A DNA stretch of 64,000 nt from Henricia sp. BOLD:AAB3569 (GCA_037783545.1 JBBELK010000572.1:372001-436000); one strand, 5' to 3'. Counted from the first letter of the stretch, positions 43,632-55,344 are shown. Numbers and translations are program-made. The notes: a model not told the origin generated them from the letters alone.

Positions 43632-44178
43632 CAATGGATAACGTATCATCAGCCAATATCCGATACGTTGTCAATAACCGATAACAAAAACAAAAATGCC
43701 GATACTGTGTCAATAACCGATAATTTAACAGAGATTGACCGATTGTGTCAATAGCCGATAATGTAAGAGAAATTGGCCAATACTGTGCCAATAACCAATA
43801 ATGCAACAAAATTGGCCGATAATGTGTCAATAACCGAAAATGCAACGAAAATTGACCGATACTGTGTCAATAACCGATAATTTAACAGAAATTTACCGAT
43901 ATTTACTCTGTCAATAACCGATAATGTAACAGAAATTGAGCAATATTGTGTCAATAACCAATAATGCAACAAAATTGGCCGATACTGTGTCAATAACCGA
44001 CAATTTAACAGAAATTACCAATATTTACTGTGTCAATTAATAACCAATAATGTAAACGAAATTTACCGATATTGTTTCAATAACCAATAATGTAAAAAAA
44101 AATGGCCAATACTGTGTCAATAACCAATAATTTAACAGAAATTGACCGATATTGTGTCAATAACCAATAATGCAACAT
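43632..44178 (+). repeat. ~39-bp minisatellite, about 14 units
   Basis: Unit TGTGTCAATAACCGATAATG followed by TAACAGAAATTGACCGATAC, with 38-40 bp spacing and variants (CCAATAATGCAACAAAATTGG). Units differ by substitutions and small indels, so the array is old. Minus-strand ORFs with repeating YWLLTQYRPI-type peptides are artefacts. Confidence 0.95.
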
Positions 44179-44179
44179 T

Positions 44180-45635
44180 ACTCTATCCCCAAAAATGCTC
44201 CCGTAGACGAACTCTGACAGTCCGTGCTGAAATTCATGTAATAACTAAATAAATATCACTTCAATAAAATATTGTACGTATCCTGTGTTTTTAAATGAGT
44301 TAATGTCCAGGCAATATCTATAGATATTCTAACTGTCGCAAAGGGGTTTATGCATACTATTTTCCAAACAATCGGCTCAGTGATGCGTGACTATAGAGGA
44401 ATGCAATCATGGTATCACTGGAAGGCATTTTGCTTCTACTTCAAGGTAAATTACGATTGACTATCATAAAATGCATATCCTGGCCGTAGTAACCGTTTTT
44501 GTCAGGATTACCTTTTTTTCTGGGACACCATCTACAGGAACAATGGATAACCCCCTGAAATCCATTGTATTCCCGTATTTTAATGAGGCTGGCTCCGCCA
44601 CTGATTTGAGACTGGAGAGCCGACTTGATAATGGAAAAATTACTTAATTGGTTAAATACAACCATTTCATCTTCCAAAATTGCAATAAATGCGAATCTTG
44701 TATGAGCTTTTTACACCCACCACCTTCGTGCCATGTGGTAGTTTCTTAATTAAGTCTTCGCATGCGTTCAGGCCTCTGAACTGAATATAGTATACTCTTC
44801 TATTTTTAGTTCACAGAATACCGAGCATGATTAGTGAAGCAATGGCTCAAGGATTTTATAATTAATCACATTTTTATTGAGTACAACGAGTGACAGTATT
44901 TCTGGATGTCAATTAAATCCACAAATCTCTTGCCATATGACATCTGATTATCTTTTTTTTCAGGATGTAGAATCAAGGGCAATGGCCTTCTGGACGCACA
45001 GCGGAACAAAAGGAGAAGTAGAAATTTCATTTGCAATTTTTTTTATTGTATTTCTCTCCAAACACCTGATTTATCTCTTGTAATTATGTTAGCATCATCA
45101 ATAAAATAAATAGGTGCGTATAAGGCCGCCTTGAGGTTATACGTTAGCATTTTAGTAGCATTTATATTAATTCTATTTAACACCTTTGGAAACATTTTGT
45201 TTTTATTGGAAACCTACCTGATTGAGTTTTTCGAGGAGAAAAACGCATCTCTCGCGATATTTTGTATTTATATTAAATAAAAAATTCAATTCTGCACTGA
45301 TGGTTTCCCATGCACTTTGTATTTTGTTTGGGTCAAAATCAATATTTCTTCTAAACCACTTGAAATAACACTACAAAAACGGCTGTTCAGCAAATTACTG
45401 CTTTGTGAAGATTGTTTTGATGCAATGAAACTTCCCTCATTTTTATTTTGACATGAAACAATACCATATTGCCATCATGAAAACGAAGAAAACGCTCACT
45501 TCTTAAAAAATGTTCATTTCTTTATGTTATTTGTAACAATTATCATCTTGCAAATTAAAACAAATGAAAAAATGATGTATCTTTGCGTTCATTTTTGGAA
45601 GGTGACACTTGTGAATTTACTTGAGGGCAGAGTGA
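44180..45635. other. No gene seen
   Basis: AT-rich unique DNA. ORFs 44441-44677 and 45524-45760 lack support; the latter runs into a tRNA-like segment. Confidence 0.45.
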
Positions 45636-45639
45636 CACG

Positions 45640-45760
45640 CACCATGGATGGACCGGAGCGGGATTTGAACCCACTACCTTTGGAACTACCTTTGGAACTA
45701 ACCCATGTTCAAATACGATCCACTTTACCTACAGTGCTGTCGAAGAATCTGCACTTATAG
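45640..45760 (-). mobile_element. tRNA-like SINE fragment
   Basis: The minus strand carries GTAGGTAAAGTGGATCG (A-box-like) and GTGGGTTCAAATCCCGC (B box and T stem). Between them is a 15-bp direct duplication of GGTAGTTCCAAA. Body and tail are unclear. Confidence 0.5.
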
Positions 45761-45792
45761 GGTTGTTTTGAGACGCGCGACTCCAGACACTA

Positions 45793-45858
45793 CTAACAAT
45801 GGAATTGGGCACAAACCATTGTTATTAGCAATGGTGTGTGCACAATTTCCATTGTTAG
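45793..45858. repeat. ~29-bp foldback
   Basis: CTAACAATGGAATTGGGCAC and ACCATTG mirror CAATGGTGTGTGCAC and AATTTCCATTGTTAG with few mismatches. Compact MITE-like hairpin with a short loop. Confidence 0.88.
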
Positions 45859-45941
45859 TTAATAATAATAGTGAGAGCAGTCGTTCCACGCAGGTTTAAT
45901 CAAATTTGAAACCCAAACAATCAGTTTTCTAGGTTTTCTAA

Positions 45942-46180
45942 CTTAAAGAGGAAGAATCCCCCTTGACGAAAATCCAGCATTTAGGCTTTTTTTTATAGTC
46001 CAAACATCCCTCTTGCCGACGTGGATTTTTATTATTTTTTAATTGTCGGTTCTAAGTGGATAAATTGCAAGCAAAAGTGCGCTTTTCGAAAATGAGATTT
46101 TCAGAATTTCGGGTGAAGAGGGTCAGAACTGCTTTACGTTTTAAGCAAAAGCCTGTCGTTTTTTTGTGAAAAAAGTTGTG
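45942..46180 (+). repeat. Dispersed repeat B, copy 2 (uninterrupted)
   Basis: Reverse complement of 10431-10510 plus 10851-11012. It lacks the ~340-bp insertion found there. Confidence 0.88.
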
Positions 46181-46296
46181 ATGGTGTTGTAGACACATAC
46201 ACCTCCATGATAAACAGAAAAACTCAAAAAATGTGGAAGGGGGAATTCTAGCTGTTTAACTGTTCAAACAGATCCAGGCTTGGACCTGGGCGAATC

Positions 46297-46385
46297 ACTG
46301 AAGCGGAACAGTCTTAAAAGCGATTCCAAAGTGATCGGTCGATCAATGCCTTGTTATCCACAAGTTCTATTCTGATCAAGAATTT
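46297..46385 (+). repeat. Dispersed repeat F, copy 1
   Basis: GAACAGTCTTAAAAGCGATTCCAAAGTG, TGCCTTGTTATCCACAAGTT and GATCAAGAATTT match 61068-61182 (+) and, in reverse complement, 55345-55440. Confidence 0.8.
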
Positions 46386-46389
46386 GGTT

Positions 46390-47050
46390 TTTTTTTATTT
46401 TTAATTGCGTTTCTTTTTCAGCGCCGGAAAAACATTCCCATTGCATTATTTTCCATATAAGGAACGAAGTTCACAAAAATCTGTGACAGTTTGATACAGG
46501 ACACAGACTACCCGTCGCCCCCTCTTGCCCATTTTTCATCAAAAGTCAATTCATTCATTCCTCCCAATCAATTAGGAATTCATTCCGACCATCCATTGAA
46601 AAACTGTATCAACAGAAACGCAATTTAGGCTTTGTGAAAACTGGTCACGATACAGGTGTTATGTGAACTGAAATAACCCACACTCCTCCATCATTTCTGT
46701 GGGTTGATTGAGATTTATGTCAATTTAACCAACCTTTCGATTTTTGACCTTACTTTAAAATACACAGTGCGCGTTTTGCACAATGCTTCCAGGTTCTGGT
46801 ATTTAGTGTAATCTGTGCTTGTCAAAACCCCGGAAGGAATATAATTATTACTTTTCATCTAGCTCTCTTTTCTTTTGATAACAAAAGCACAAAAGCAGCA
46901 AGGCGTCAGAGTTTCTGAAAGTGGAACACGAGAGGGTGTGACTTCGTAACGGGACTGTGAATTTAGGATACACACAGGCTTACAGCCAGGTGTTGGAGCC
47001 ATCCCAAATATGCCAGAAGTCCACTTGTTCCCTATGATTGGTTTTTTGAG
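46390..47050. other. No gene seen
   Basis: Unique-looking AT-rich DNA. Confidence 0.45.
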
Positions 47051-47051
47051 A

Positions 47052-47404
47052 GGGTGGTCGGATTGGCGTAGTGGTTCTTTCCCCGCCTTTCACCTCAGGC
47101 GTCCCGGGCTCGATTCCTGGGCATGTACATGTATGTGGATTGGGTTTGCAGGGGATTTTTCTGTGGTTTTCCTCCCACTTCTAAAACTGCATCGCCCTTT
47201 TCCTCTAGTATAGTAAACGTTAATACCGTATAGACCGTATCGAATAGCTGCCATTTTGTGGGGCACATTATGTTACTTGAACCGGTTCAACAATGTAAGG
47301 ACAATATGTGCAACCATTCGTGTCCTCAAGGAACAAAGAAACTGCCCCACAAGATGGCGGCTATTCGATACGGTCTATAGTCATAAAGGGCCTTGGTTAC
47401 CGAA
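47052..47404 (+). mobile_element. tRNA-derived SINE (family S1), copy 2, interrupted by a MITE
   Basis: Head GGGTGGTCGGATTGGCGTAG with B box GGGCTCGATTCC, then GTATGTGGATTGGGTTTGCA and CCCACTTCTAAAACTGCA. The tail AATACCGTA is interrupted at a TA by a 147-bp MITE and resumes TAGTCATAAAGGGCCTTGGT then TACCGAAG, as in other family members. Confidence 0.88.
47231..47377. mobile_element. MITE nested in a SINE tail, TA target
   Basis: TAGACCGTATCGAATAGCTG then CCATTTTGTGGGGCA mirrors TGCCCCACAAGATGG then CGGCTATTCGATACGGTCTA, with TIRs of ~37 bp. TA flanks both ends. Comparison with the intact SINE at 62256-62535 shows the insertion point directly. Confidence 0.93.
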
Positions 47405-47409
47405 GTGTT

Positions 47410-47838
47410 TTTAGGTCACAAGTTTTAAATGTTGAATATATCCGGCTTGCAAAATAAAACTTTTCCAACGATTCCTTGAATAAGGGCATCACATAGCTAA
47501 AGAGAAATGTTGGTAAATTAGTCTGCAGAAATTTCAGCTAAATATAGTTGCATCACTGCTTAGCTAAACCATTAAAATCTATTCATGGTTTTCCTGTTAA
47601 AGTGAACTAATGGTAAAAAGTGTGTGCACGTTTAAAAACGACCCTCAGTTCTTAATTTCTTACAAAAGTATCATCTTAAAAAGAAATAAACTAATGTTGT
47701 TTAGTTTATACTTTTGCTATCAAAACTTTGAGTAAAGTTTCTCTTGTCAACGGTGGCCATTTTGTCAGTATGTGTGTCAGAAAATTCCAGTTAGTAACTG
47801 GGAATTGGTTACTGGTTTTAACTGGTTCCAATTTAAAC
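47410..47838. other. No gene seen
   Basis: Unique-looking DNA between two SINEs. Confidence 0.45.
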
Positions 47839-47841
47839 TAT

Positions 47842-48126
47842 GTTGTTGTTGTTGTTACTTTCATGGCATCTTCGGCACTAAGGCCCTTTATGCCATTAAC
47901 TATATACGGTTTTAGCTTTATAACTATACTTTATTATCAACTTGAGATGACGAAGAAGGAGCTGCAGTTTTAGAAGTGAGAGGAAAACCCCCAGAGAAAT
48001 ACCCAGGGGAAAACCCACGCGGTCAAATAGGGGCTGCAAACCCAATCCACATACACGCCCCGGATTTGAACCTGGGACGCCAGAGGTGAAAGGCGAGGAA
48101 AGAACCACTACGCCAACCCGACCGCC
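47842..48126 (-). mobile_element. tRNA-derived SINE (family S1), copy 3
   Basis: The minus strand reads GGGCGGTCGGGTTGGCGTAG, GGTTCAAATCCGGGGCG, GTGTATGTGGATTGGGTTTG, and ends in GCCATGAAAGTAACAACAAC. No clean target duplication found. Confidence 0.92.
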
Positions 48127-48269
48127 CTCAATTGCAACTAGTTGAAACCAGTTCGAATAGGCGCAAGGTCAAAATACACGGTACATAAACGATACACCGT
48201 TGCACGGTTTTCAGTGAACAAGCAAACAATACAACTTGTCTGGCCAGACGATAGATAATTGGCAATTTC

Positions 48270-49151
48270 GTGCAGGCGGCTAGTTGTAAACCTGTCAATC
48301 GTCGAACAACCCAGCAAGTTTTATTTGTTTTGTCCATCTCACGTACCCCTTTGCGTCCCTCAGCGTATAGTTACGTAGGCCAATGTAGGGCAGCGTACGC
48401 TCGGCGTATAGTCGGTAAGCAACACAACGCAACTCTACGTATTGCCCGGTGTGAAAGGGGCTTAAAGTGCTATCTCATTAGCGGAGACGTCGCCGCGACT
48501 GCCGCGACTGATCAGTCGCGGCAACTCGGGCGACTCGGGAGACCAAAAAACGGCATGCGCTCTTACCAAAGCGACGCCAGGGCGACGTCCGAGACGTCTC
48601 CGCGACGTCTCGGAGACGTCTTCGCGACGTCTCCAGACAAGGTGACAACCAATTCGCCCGTAAGTCGCGGGGACGTCGCCGCGACGTCTCCGAGACGTCT
48701 TATCAGTCGCGGGGACGTCGCCGCGACGTCTCCGAGACGTCTTATCAGTTGCGGCGACGTCTCCGCGACGTGTTCGGCAGTCGCGGCGACGTCTCCACAA
48801 CGTCGCCGCGACGTCGCCGATAGGTACCTGACTTGGACCAGGAGTGATGGCGTCTCGATGATGCCAGCACGCGCTCAGCTTGACTCTAAAGTGGGTCAAG
48901 CAGCGTTGCGGAGACGTCGCCGCATCGTCGCCGCAACGTCGCCGCATCGTCGCCGCAACGTCGCCGCAACGTCTCCTCAGTCTCCTTGGTCTCCAGCAGG
49001 TCGCGGAGACGTGGCGGAGACGTCTCCCCAGTCGCGGACAAAATTAGTCTCCGCGACGTCGCCGCAACTGATAGAGACGTCGAGACGGCAAGTTGAAAAC
49101 GGTTCCCTTCAAACCGGAGCACGGTTTTCTGTCAACAGAGAAACGATTTGA
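48270..49151. repeat. GC-rich self-complementary GACGTC/CGCGAC region
   Basis: From about 48480 to 49085 the sequence is built of GGAGACGTCGCCGCGACGTC-type words in both orientations, with larger units such as CTTATCAGTCGCGGGGACGT repeated. CpG is dense, unlike the surroundings. Both strands stay open (293 codons +, 161 -), with RRGDVAATSPRRLIS-type repeats that follow from the DNA repeat, so I do not call a gene. It could be the interior of a TIR element like those at 4.9-6.9 kb, but clear outer TIRs were not found. Confidence 0.8.
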
Positions 49152-49154
49152 AGA

Positions 49155-49820
49155 GTGATTAACTCGAATCGTTTACCGGTATACAGACCGTTTCTATTTT
49201 GACCTCACGCCTTACCAATTCCCAGTTACTTAACTGGAATTTTCTCCTGGTCGCGCACGTGCATGAGTGTAGCGCTTTGTGATTCTATCGTCACATCATT
49301 TAAATAAAAAAAACTTGCCCCCCGACATGGCCGCCAGTGCAAAAAGTCTATTGTAACTCAAGTGAGACTCTGAATAGACCGTGTAAGTCTCGTTTCGGGT
49401 CACACCTCCGGAGACCAGTCATGCAGGGAATTAACACATTACCGTATACCGCGTTTGTAAACGCCCAAACACCAATAAATGGAAAAGGCACCTTTAAATC
49501 TATCGATTCATTAAATAAAATGAAGAAAATGTTGTCCGAGCTTGTCACAAACAAATAAAAAGTTTGACCTCTTGTTTCCGGTTTGCAAGTATCTTTACGA
49601 AAGGTTGGTTCAGGCTTGGTGCATCTCAGAAATATTAACGTGGCTAAACAAATACCTGGTTTGAACGACAACTTAAACGTTCACTTCTGTTGAAAGTAGA
49701 TAAAACCACCAACAAAAACCCAAACAAATAAAGTACACATGGTCAGGACGGAAATCGCAAAGACCGTCTAAAGCCGAATCAAGAACTTTTGAAAACGGCG
49801 ATAAAGCACCGTATTCGCGC
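49155..49820. other. No gene; half-copy of a MITE
   Basis: At 49275-49352 TCGTCACATCATTTAAATAA and GACATGGCCGCCAGTGCAAA match the family at 20794 and 34165. The rest is unique-looking. Confidence 0.55.
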
Positions 49821-49826
49821 CAACTA

Positions 49827-50163
49827 CACTGCGCCAAAATGTTCGCGCCACTTGCGGACTACCAGCGACGCGCTGCCATTGCTGTGTGGTTGTTATATTA
49901 CTTGTAGGGTTACGAGTATATCTCAGACACGGAAATAAACGGTTAGAATTTTATGAACTTTTTGCTCAATTAACTTTTCTCACAAATAATAAATGGGATA
50001 TTAAGATTTGTTTACAGTGGACCCCGAATCGGTAGGTAACTCTGCTAATTTTGACGTGGCGTCAAAATGGTACCGAAAAAATGGTCGATGCCCGTAGTTA
50101 AGCTGCTATACGGGGTCTCCAGAAGTCGACGAGTCTAGCGGAGTCCCGCACGTTCTCGAGGTC
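49827..50163 (+). repeat. Dispersed repeat A, copy 2
   Basis: Same orientation and block order as 10025-10347. It contains a short extra segment (AAAAATGGTCGATGCC) near 50080. Confidence 0.85.
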
Positions 50164-50859
50164 TATTACAAATTTATAGAACGAGTATTTTGGAACTGAA
50201 GTGGTAGTGTTTTGTTTACCATTCATGTGGCGTGATTTATGATTGACATAATGCAGCTTGAAGCCAAACAGGAAATTGCATGGCTCCTTCACCCCTGTTT
50301 CCATTTTCTGGAGGATTTCACCCCATGTGATCTTTCATGATACGTTCGGCCGACCTTTTGGAAATTTGATTCCAAGATACATTATTGGCCCAAGGCGTTG
50401 TAGGTGGATTTTTATGGCTTAGGCTAAATCCAAGTTAAAGAAATATAACATGAGAGTTGGTTTGTACATTGATTGTCGTAGAATTGTTGGTTGTAGAATT
50501 CTCAGTTGTACATATATCACATTTATGTATTTTATATTTCAAGCAAAATTAACGCAATATCTGGTACGGTGCCTAATCACCATTGAAATGAAACAACCAA
50601 ACATGGGATGAGTGAATTTTCTCTCATCCCACGCAAAATTAAAAGATTTACAGAGATAAAATAAAACTTGTTTCACAAGAGTAGTCTAGCGGACACGGCC
50701 AGTATGTTGTACAATTATTTAAGCATTTTATAGTCTGGTTGCCCAAGTATAACTTAAAGCAATGACCAGGCCTATACTCTATAAGTGTTCGCATTAAACA
50801 TTCTTATACATAAAAGTACAACCGTCCTCGTTGACTTACATCCACCCTAATTTATGGGG

Positions 50860-51105
50860 AGAGTTTCAGGGTGCCAGGTGACATAGGGCCATAGGAAAGC
50901 ATGTATGTTACATTAAGGAACAAGTTGTACTAAATATGTCGAAGTTTCTCAGTAGTTCGCGGAATCATATTCTGTCTCCCAGTAAATCCATCATATTTCC
51001 ATCCTAAGTAGGCCTGCACCCCGAAACATAAAAGTCTTGGTTTGCTTACATGCGTGCCTTTAGCTTTCTATGGCCCTACAAGCTGTCTGGTACCCTGATA
51101 CTACC
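50860..51105. mobile_element. Diverged inverted-repeat element
   Basis: TTTCAGGGTGCCAGGTGACA then TAGGGCCATAGGAAAGC on the left mirrors GCTTTCTATGGCCCTACAAG then CTGTCTGGTACCCTGAT on the right. Outer ends uncertain. Confidence 0.6.
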
Positions 51106-51109
51106 ATGG

Positions 51110-52530
51110 AATTGTGCGCATGTATAGGCCTAAGCAGAGTGCGATGTCATGTTTCAGGTTTACTCTAATCTAATCTGTTATTAATGTACATAAAGGAGAT
51201 TTATCATAAATGTATTTAAATTCTGTCTACATATTTATTTATTTATTTATGCTTCCTCTCCTGCATAGCACCTATACTGTAAGCAAACCTATTTGTAACT
51301 TAATCATACTTCAACGTAACTGTACAAGAATGCATTTTTTTTTAATCGACTAATATACTTGTAATATTATGCATCATGTATTTATTTATTTTATTACCGG
51401 TATGTGCGTACAGTCAAACGCCTGATTACTTCTGGAGTATTATTTTATTTTATTTTATTTTGTACCGTACATGTATTGTGATTTAGTTCACATTTGGCAA
51501 TCCTTCAGGGGTGTTACCATGTAATGTTTTGTTTTATGTCAATTTTCATCTGTGTGTACTGTACCTTTTCATGTTTGCCCTAAGAAATAATAAATAAAAT
51601 GAAATGAAACAAAAAATGAAACAGACCGTGACGTCATTATATTTCAGGTCCATTTGGGGTAGGCCTTACAGTATTCCAAACATGTGCTTTAATTTGACGC
51701 CAGGAACCGTTTTTGAGGAAAAATTGCCCCTATAAATTATTTTATTTTACGAGAGTCAAATTGGAACTAATTTACAAGAAGGATGTTTCTCGACGTTAAA
51801 TTTAAGAAAGAATGTGTGGGAAAACGGTCACTGACATCAAGAAAATAACCACATTGTAATGCTCAAATTGGATTCATTTGGTTGGTTGCACTGTACCGCA
51901 CCCCCTAAAAAATGAGGCGATCATTTTGGCATTAAGAATACCCATAGGGTGTAATCGGGGTGTTTTGAGTGGGTGCACTGCCCACTGAATGGGTAAGTAC
52001 CCCTTTGGGATGAATTATCTCATCATAGGCATGCATTTTCAATTTGGAGTTTGGACAGGGATAAATGGACCCATTCCATCAATATGAAACATTTTTAGAA
52101 AGAAATCAGGATATGTCATTAGCTGCATGACCATTGGAGCAATACATAAGTGGTATGGTAGCGCACCTGTTTTCATGAAGACATTTAAAGGCATTTTCTC
52201 CGCTTTGTGCCAAAACAGCACAGTGGAATTGTTGACAGATTTTCTTATTGTGCTGGTCATAAAAAAATGCTCACGTTAGCACTCAGTTGGTCCTTTTACC
52301 CCGTGTAAACAAGAAAAAGATCTTTAACCAGTGCATTTTCTTGTACTTTATGTTATGGTTCTGAGACTTAAAGATATATAGTCCGTGGTTATCAGCAAAT
52401 TTGATTTTTTTGTTTTTCTCCGAACGAATTTTTAAAACATTTGCTTTATTTTAACGACAAAACATCATACTTTGTACTTTTGACATCGCGGCAACCCTGT
52501 GAAATGCCGTTTTTATACAGCCGTTTTTGC
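51110..52530. other. No gene; AT-rich with short tandem runs
   Basis: Includes (ATTT)n near 51230-51250, (TTTTA)n near 51447-51470, and GAAATAATAAATAAAATGAA at about 51583-51604, which resembles a polyadenylation region of a retroelement or gene. No coding part was found next to it. Confidence 0.5.
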
Positions 52531-52531
52531 A

Positions 52532-53044
52532 CCTTGCCTAGACTTGCCCAGGTCTGACTTCCCGTGTTTGGTCTGTGGTGCGGTGCGTGCTGCACGCCCT
52601 CTGAACTCGTGACCTACCAAATATATTTTCTTCCGTCTCGGAAGCATCGATATATAATCACTGGATGAAGCAACGACGTCTAAAATTGAGGTCACCGTCC
52701 GCCATTGTACCCCACCAAATACAATGCCTTGTCTAGACTGGTCATACTGTCCCCAATAGTCCACATGTGTTAAGTGGAATGTAAGCGATCGCATGGACCG
52801 GGGAGCAGTCTATGCCAAGCATTGTTCGAGGGGTACAATGGCGGCTGGCGCAGGGCTTCAATTCTCGTAAAGCCAATTGTAATTGCATACTTTATCCAGT
52901 GATTATATGTTGATGCTCGGAAGACGTTCGGAGATAGAGTAAACGGAAGAAAACAGATTGGACAGGCCACCGGTCCGGAGGGCGCACTGTGCGCTGCGCG
53001 TTGCAGACCGAGCACGGGAGGTCAGACTTGGGCAAGTCTACGCC
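52532..53044. mobile_element. Large foldback element, copy 1
   Basis: Nearly the entire 513 bp folds back. The outer arm CCTTGCCTAGACTTGCCCAG mirrors CTTGGGCAAGTCTACGCC. Inner blocks ATTTTCTTCCG/CGGAAGAAAAC, ATAATCACTGGAT/ATCCAGTGATTAT and CCGCCATTGTACCCC/GGGGTACAATGGCGGC all mirror. The central half is the reverse complement of 59740-59975. Confidence 0.88.
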
Positions 53045-53046
53045 TT

Positions 53047-53073
53047 GAATTATTGGCGGACCGCCAATAATTC
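53047..53073. repeat. Perfect 13-bp palindrome with one central base
   Basis: GAATTATTGGCGG and CCGCCAATAATTC around A, directly at the outer right end of the foldback element. Confidence 0.95.
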
Positions 53074-53089
53074 GAAATATTGACAGTAA

Positions 53090-53560
53090 TTGTACGATAA
53101 CTATAACGTTGGTCGATTGTTTTTTTCGTTGATGTCTCATTTGAAAGAAAGCGAATAACTTATATGTTTCAGGAAAATTATCAATTAAAAAAACGTTTTA
53201 TTTTTCAAGGTGACACCCACAACGCGCGGATTGTATATCTTTAGAGCCCTAATACAACCTTGCAGATACTCAACATTTTACTTCATGAGAAACAGGAATA
53301 ATCTGACCAAAGTAAAAGTGTTGATAGCAATGATAGGCTAAGGTCATTCGACTTCTACGATCGAAGCATTCCCACTCTAATATCTTATTAGAAATTGATC
53401 TCATGACTTGTCTCAGAGGGATCAACTAATAATGGTGAAGGCTGGGCAGGTAATTTGGGAAAATTTAATAACAGGTGGATTTATTTCAAGATCAAAGGGA
53501 TAATCCTTTCATGCGGTAAAGCGTTCCAGAGGTTCACATAATTAGGTCCCTTGGCCGGAA
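53090..53560. other. No gene seen
   Basis: Unique-looking DNA. Confidence 0.45.
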
Positions 53561-53571
53561 ACCCCGGATAC

Positions 53572-53955
53572 GTGGTTTTTTTTTACACCGCAACGAGGGG
53601 TACACCCCAATGTACCAACCCGAATAGAGTCTAAGTTTCCAATGACTGATACTTCTCAAGTGACAATCTTGGAAATAGTCAGAACTTTTACTCTCACTAT
53701 TAGAGAAAAAGAAGAAACGAGAAATTTCGAAAAATCCAAACAACACTGAGATTTGAACCAGGGACGTTATAATTACAAGTCGAGATCACTTCAAACCAGA
53801 CCACGAAGCTGGTTGCAAACCGACCGCATTCAAAACCCTAAGTTCCTTAAAAAATAACCAACCCTAAACCCTAACCTATTATATAGTCTCCTCTCAAGAC
53901 GCTAAAAAGGTACAAAACCCCTCGTTTTCCCCTCGCAGTGTAACAAAAATTACGC
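53572..53955 (-). mobile_element. 384-bp element G with TIRs, tRNA-like box and 11-bp target duplication, copy 1
   Basis: The left end GTGGTTTTTTTTTTACACC then GCAACGAGGGG mirrors CCCCTCGCAGTGTAACAAAAATTACGC. ACCCCGGATAC is duplicated at both borders (53561-53571, 53956-53966). On the minus strand GTGGTCTGGTTTGAAG and CCTGGTTCAAATC lie at A- and B-box spacing (about 53750-53810). CCCTAAACCCTAACC, telomere-like, lies at 53862-53876. The second copy is at 59262-59650. Confidence 0.88.
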
Positions 53956-53999
53956 ACCCCGGATACAGAATAAAATGGCGTCATGGGGTCAATATTGTG

Positions 54000-54948
54000 C
54001 GTCTATTTGGTATGATGGATGTTTAGGATTATCGTTCCTGAATAACTTATCACTGAAGCCAAACAGCATTTGGTTAGAAATTATGATATAGCCAGAGGCT
54101 TTTATTGCTATATAGGCCTATGTATATCGGTGAATTGAATTAGTTCAATTTTGCCGTGTCCAGTCGATTAAAGTAACATAGATGAAGTTACACACCATTT
54201 ACTCCGGAGCACGCATATTTACACTTAAGCACAATCGAGCGAGTTGTAACGTGAATTGTTGCTTTGATTTTTAATGGAAAATGCTCGAGGCGTGCTTTGT
54301 TTTGTGGTAATCCGGGTGACACAAATTTACCTTTTGCGTGTTTCACGTGAATATTGTCTGGTGTAGGACTAGACTACTGACGTACATGTATTTTCTTTCA
54401 CATGCACACTTAGTATCCAAATGGCCAGACTATATTTGTTGTTGCTATGTGGTGCACGCGGCAAGAGTGAAGCACTCAACAAAATCGAAGGATCCAGACA
54501 CTTCCCTCTCAAAATGTCTAAGTGATCCCCGAAGCACTTGGTGCAAAGCGTATGCTGAGCTCCAGTGGAACTGATGTGGTTTGTGTACTGTTGACAACTC
54601 GGTAACCAATCACACGGTAACACGGTGATTTTTGTTCAAGATCGACTTTTACAAAATAACTATAAAAAGTATGATCTTTAATTATGTTGTGTAGTGTATA
54701 TTGAAACGGCTTTGTGTTGTGCAGACACCAAATAATTTCTATGCATTGTAGCATTATCACTGGCATCACGACCACACCATTTTGTAATTTTCATAGTCTT
54801 AGGTCCAAATAAGATGGATTCTAGTAGAAATTTGGCGGGACACATTTTGTGAATACCACGTCAAAGTCATCCAGATTCACAATGTGACAATTCAGTCGGC
54901 TGCCTAACCCGAGCAGTCTGTCTTTCCACCGGCACCATGCTGTCTTTA
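54000..54948. other. No gene seen
   Basis: Unique-looking. The ORFs at 54338-54775 overlap on both strands without support. Confidence 0.45.
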
Positions 54949-54950
54949 CC

Positions 54951-55074
54951 CCCGGGCCTGTTTTTGCGTTCATAACCAGAAATATGTTTCTGACCTAATT
55001 ACTGATTCGACCAATGCTAACCTTCGGTTGATTACGTCAAAAAGTTTCTGGTTAAGGGCGCGAAAGCAGGCCCC
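54951..55074. mobile_element. MITE, family GGGGCCTG
   Basis: CGGGCCTGTTTTTGCGTTCA then TAACCAGAAA mirrors TTTCTGGTTAAGGGCGCGAA then AGCAGGCCCC, 124 bp in all. Inner CCTAATTACTGATTC...GGTTGATTACG is weakly symmetric. Confidence 0.82.
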
Positions 55075-55344
55075 TGGAATATGGAGTCAAGTTTCACAAA
55101 AGGCCCAGAATACAAAAGAAACCATGAAAGTCTCCCGTTGAGAATGAATTTCATTTTTCTTTTTCGGAACAAGCCCTTTGATTGCCACGGATTTTGCTAT
55201 TGTGTTCTGTTTGATCTTTTGAGTCTGATTTTCATGTCGGCCTTCTTTGATCAACAGACGATGAAATCCTAAATTGTCCAATCGGCGGCAAAATGTTCAC
55301 CCATACTGTGTATCCAAAAAAGAAATCAATTTTCTTTTCAATAT

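Noticed and set aside
43591..43993. Minus-strand ORFs repeating YWLLTQYRPI-like peptides
   Set aside because: Products of the ~39-bp minisatellite, whose unit is close to a multiple of three.
48270..49151. 293-codon plus-strand ORF rich in RRGDVAATSPRRLIS repeats
   Set aside because: It follows from the GC-rich DNA repeat, which lacks stop codons on both strands; the opposite strand is equally open and no domain is present.
51540..51610. Polyadenylation region of a gene or LINE
   Set aside because: AATAATAAATAAAATG looks right, but no coding sequence or RT motif lies upstream within reach.
53862..53876. Interstitial telomere (CCCTAAACCCTAACC)
   Set aside because: Only two to three irregular units, and it is part of element G in both copies, so not a telomere remnant.
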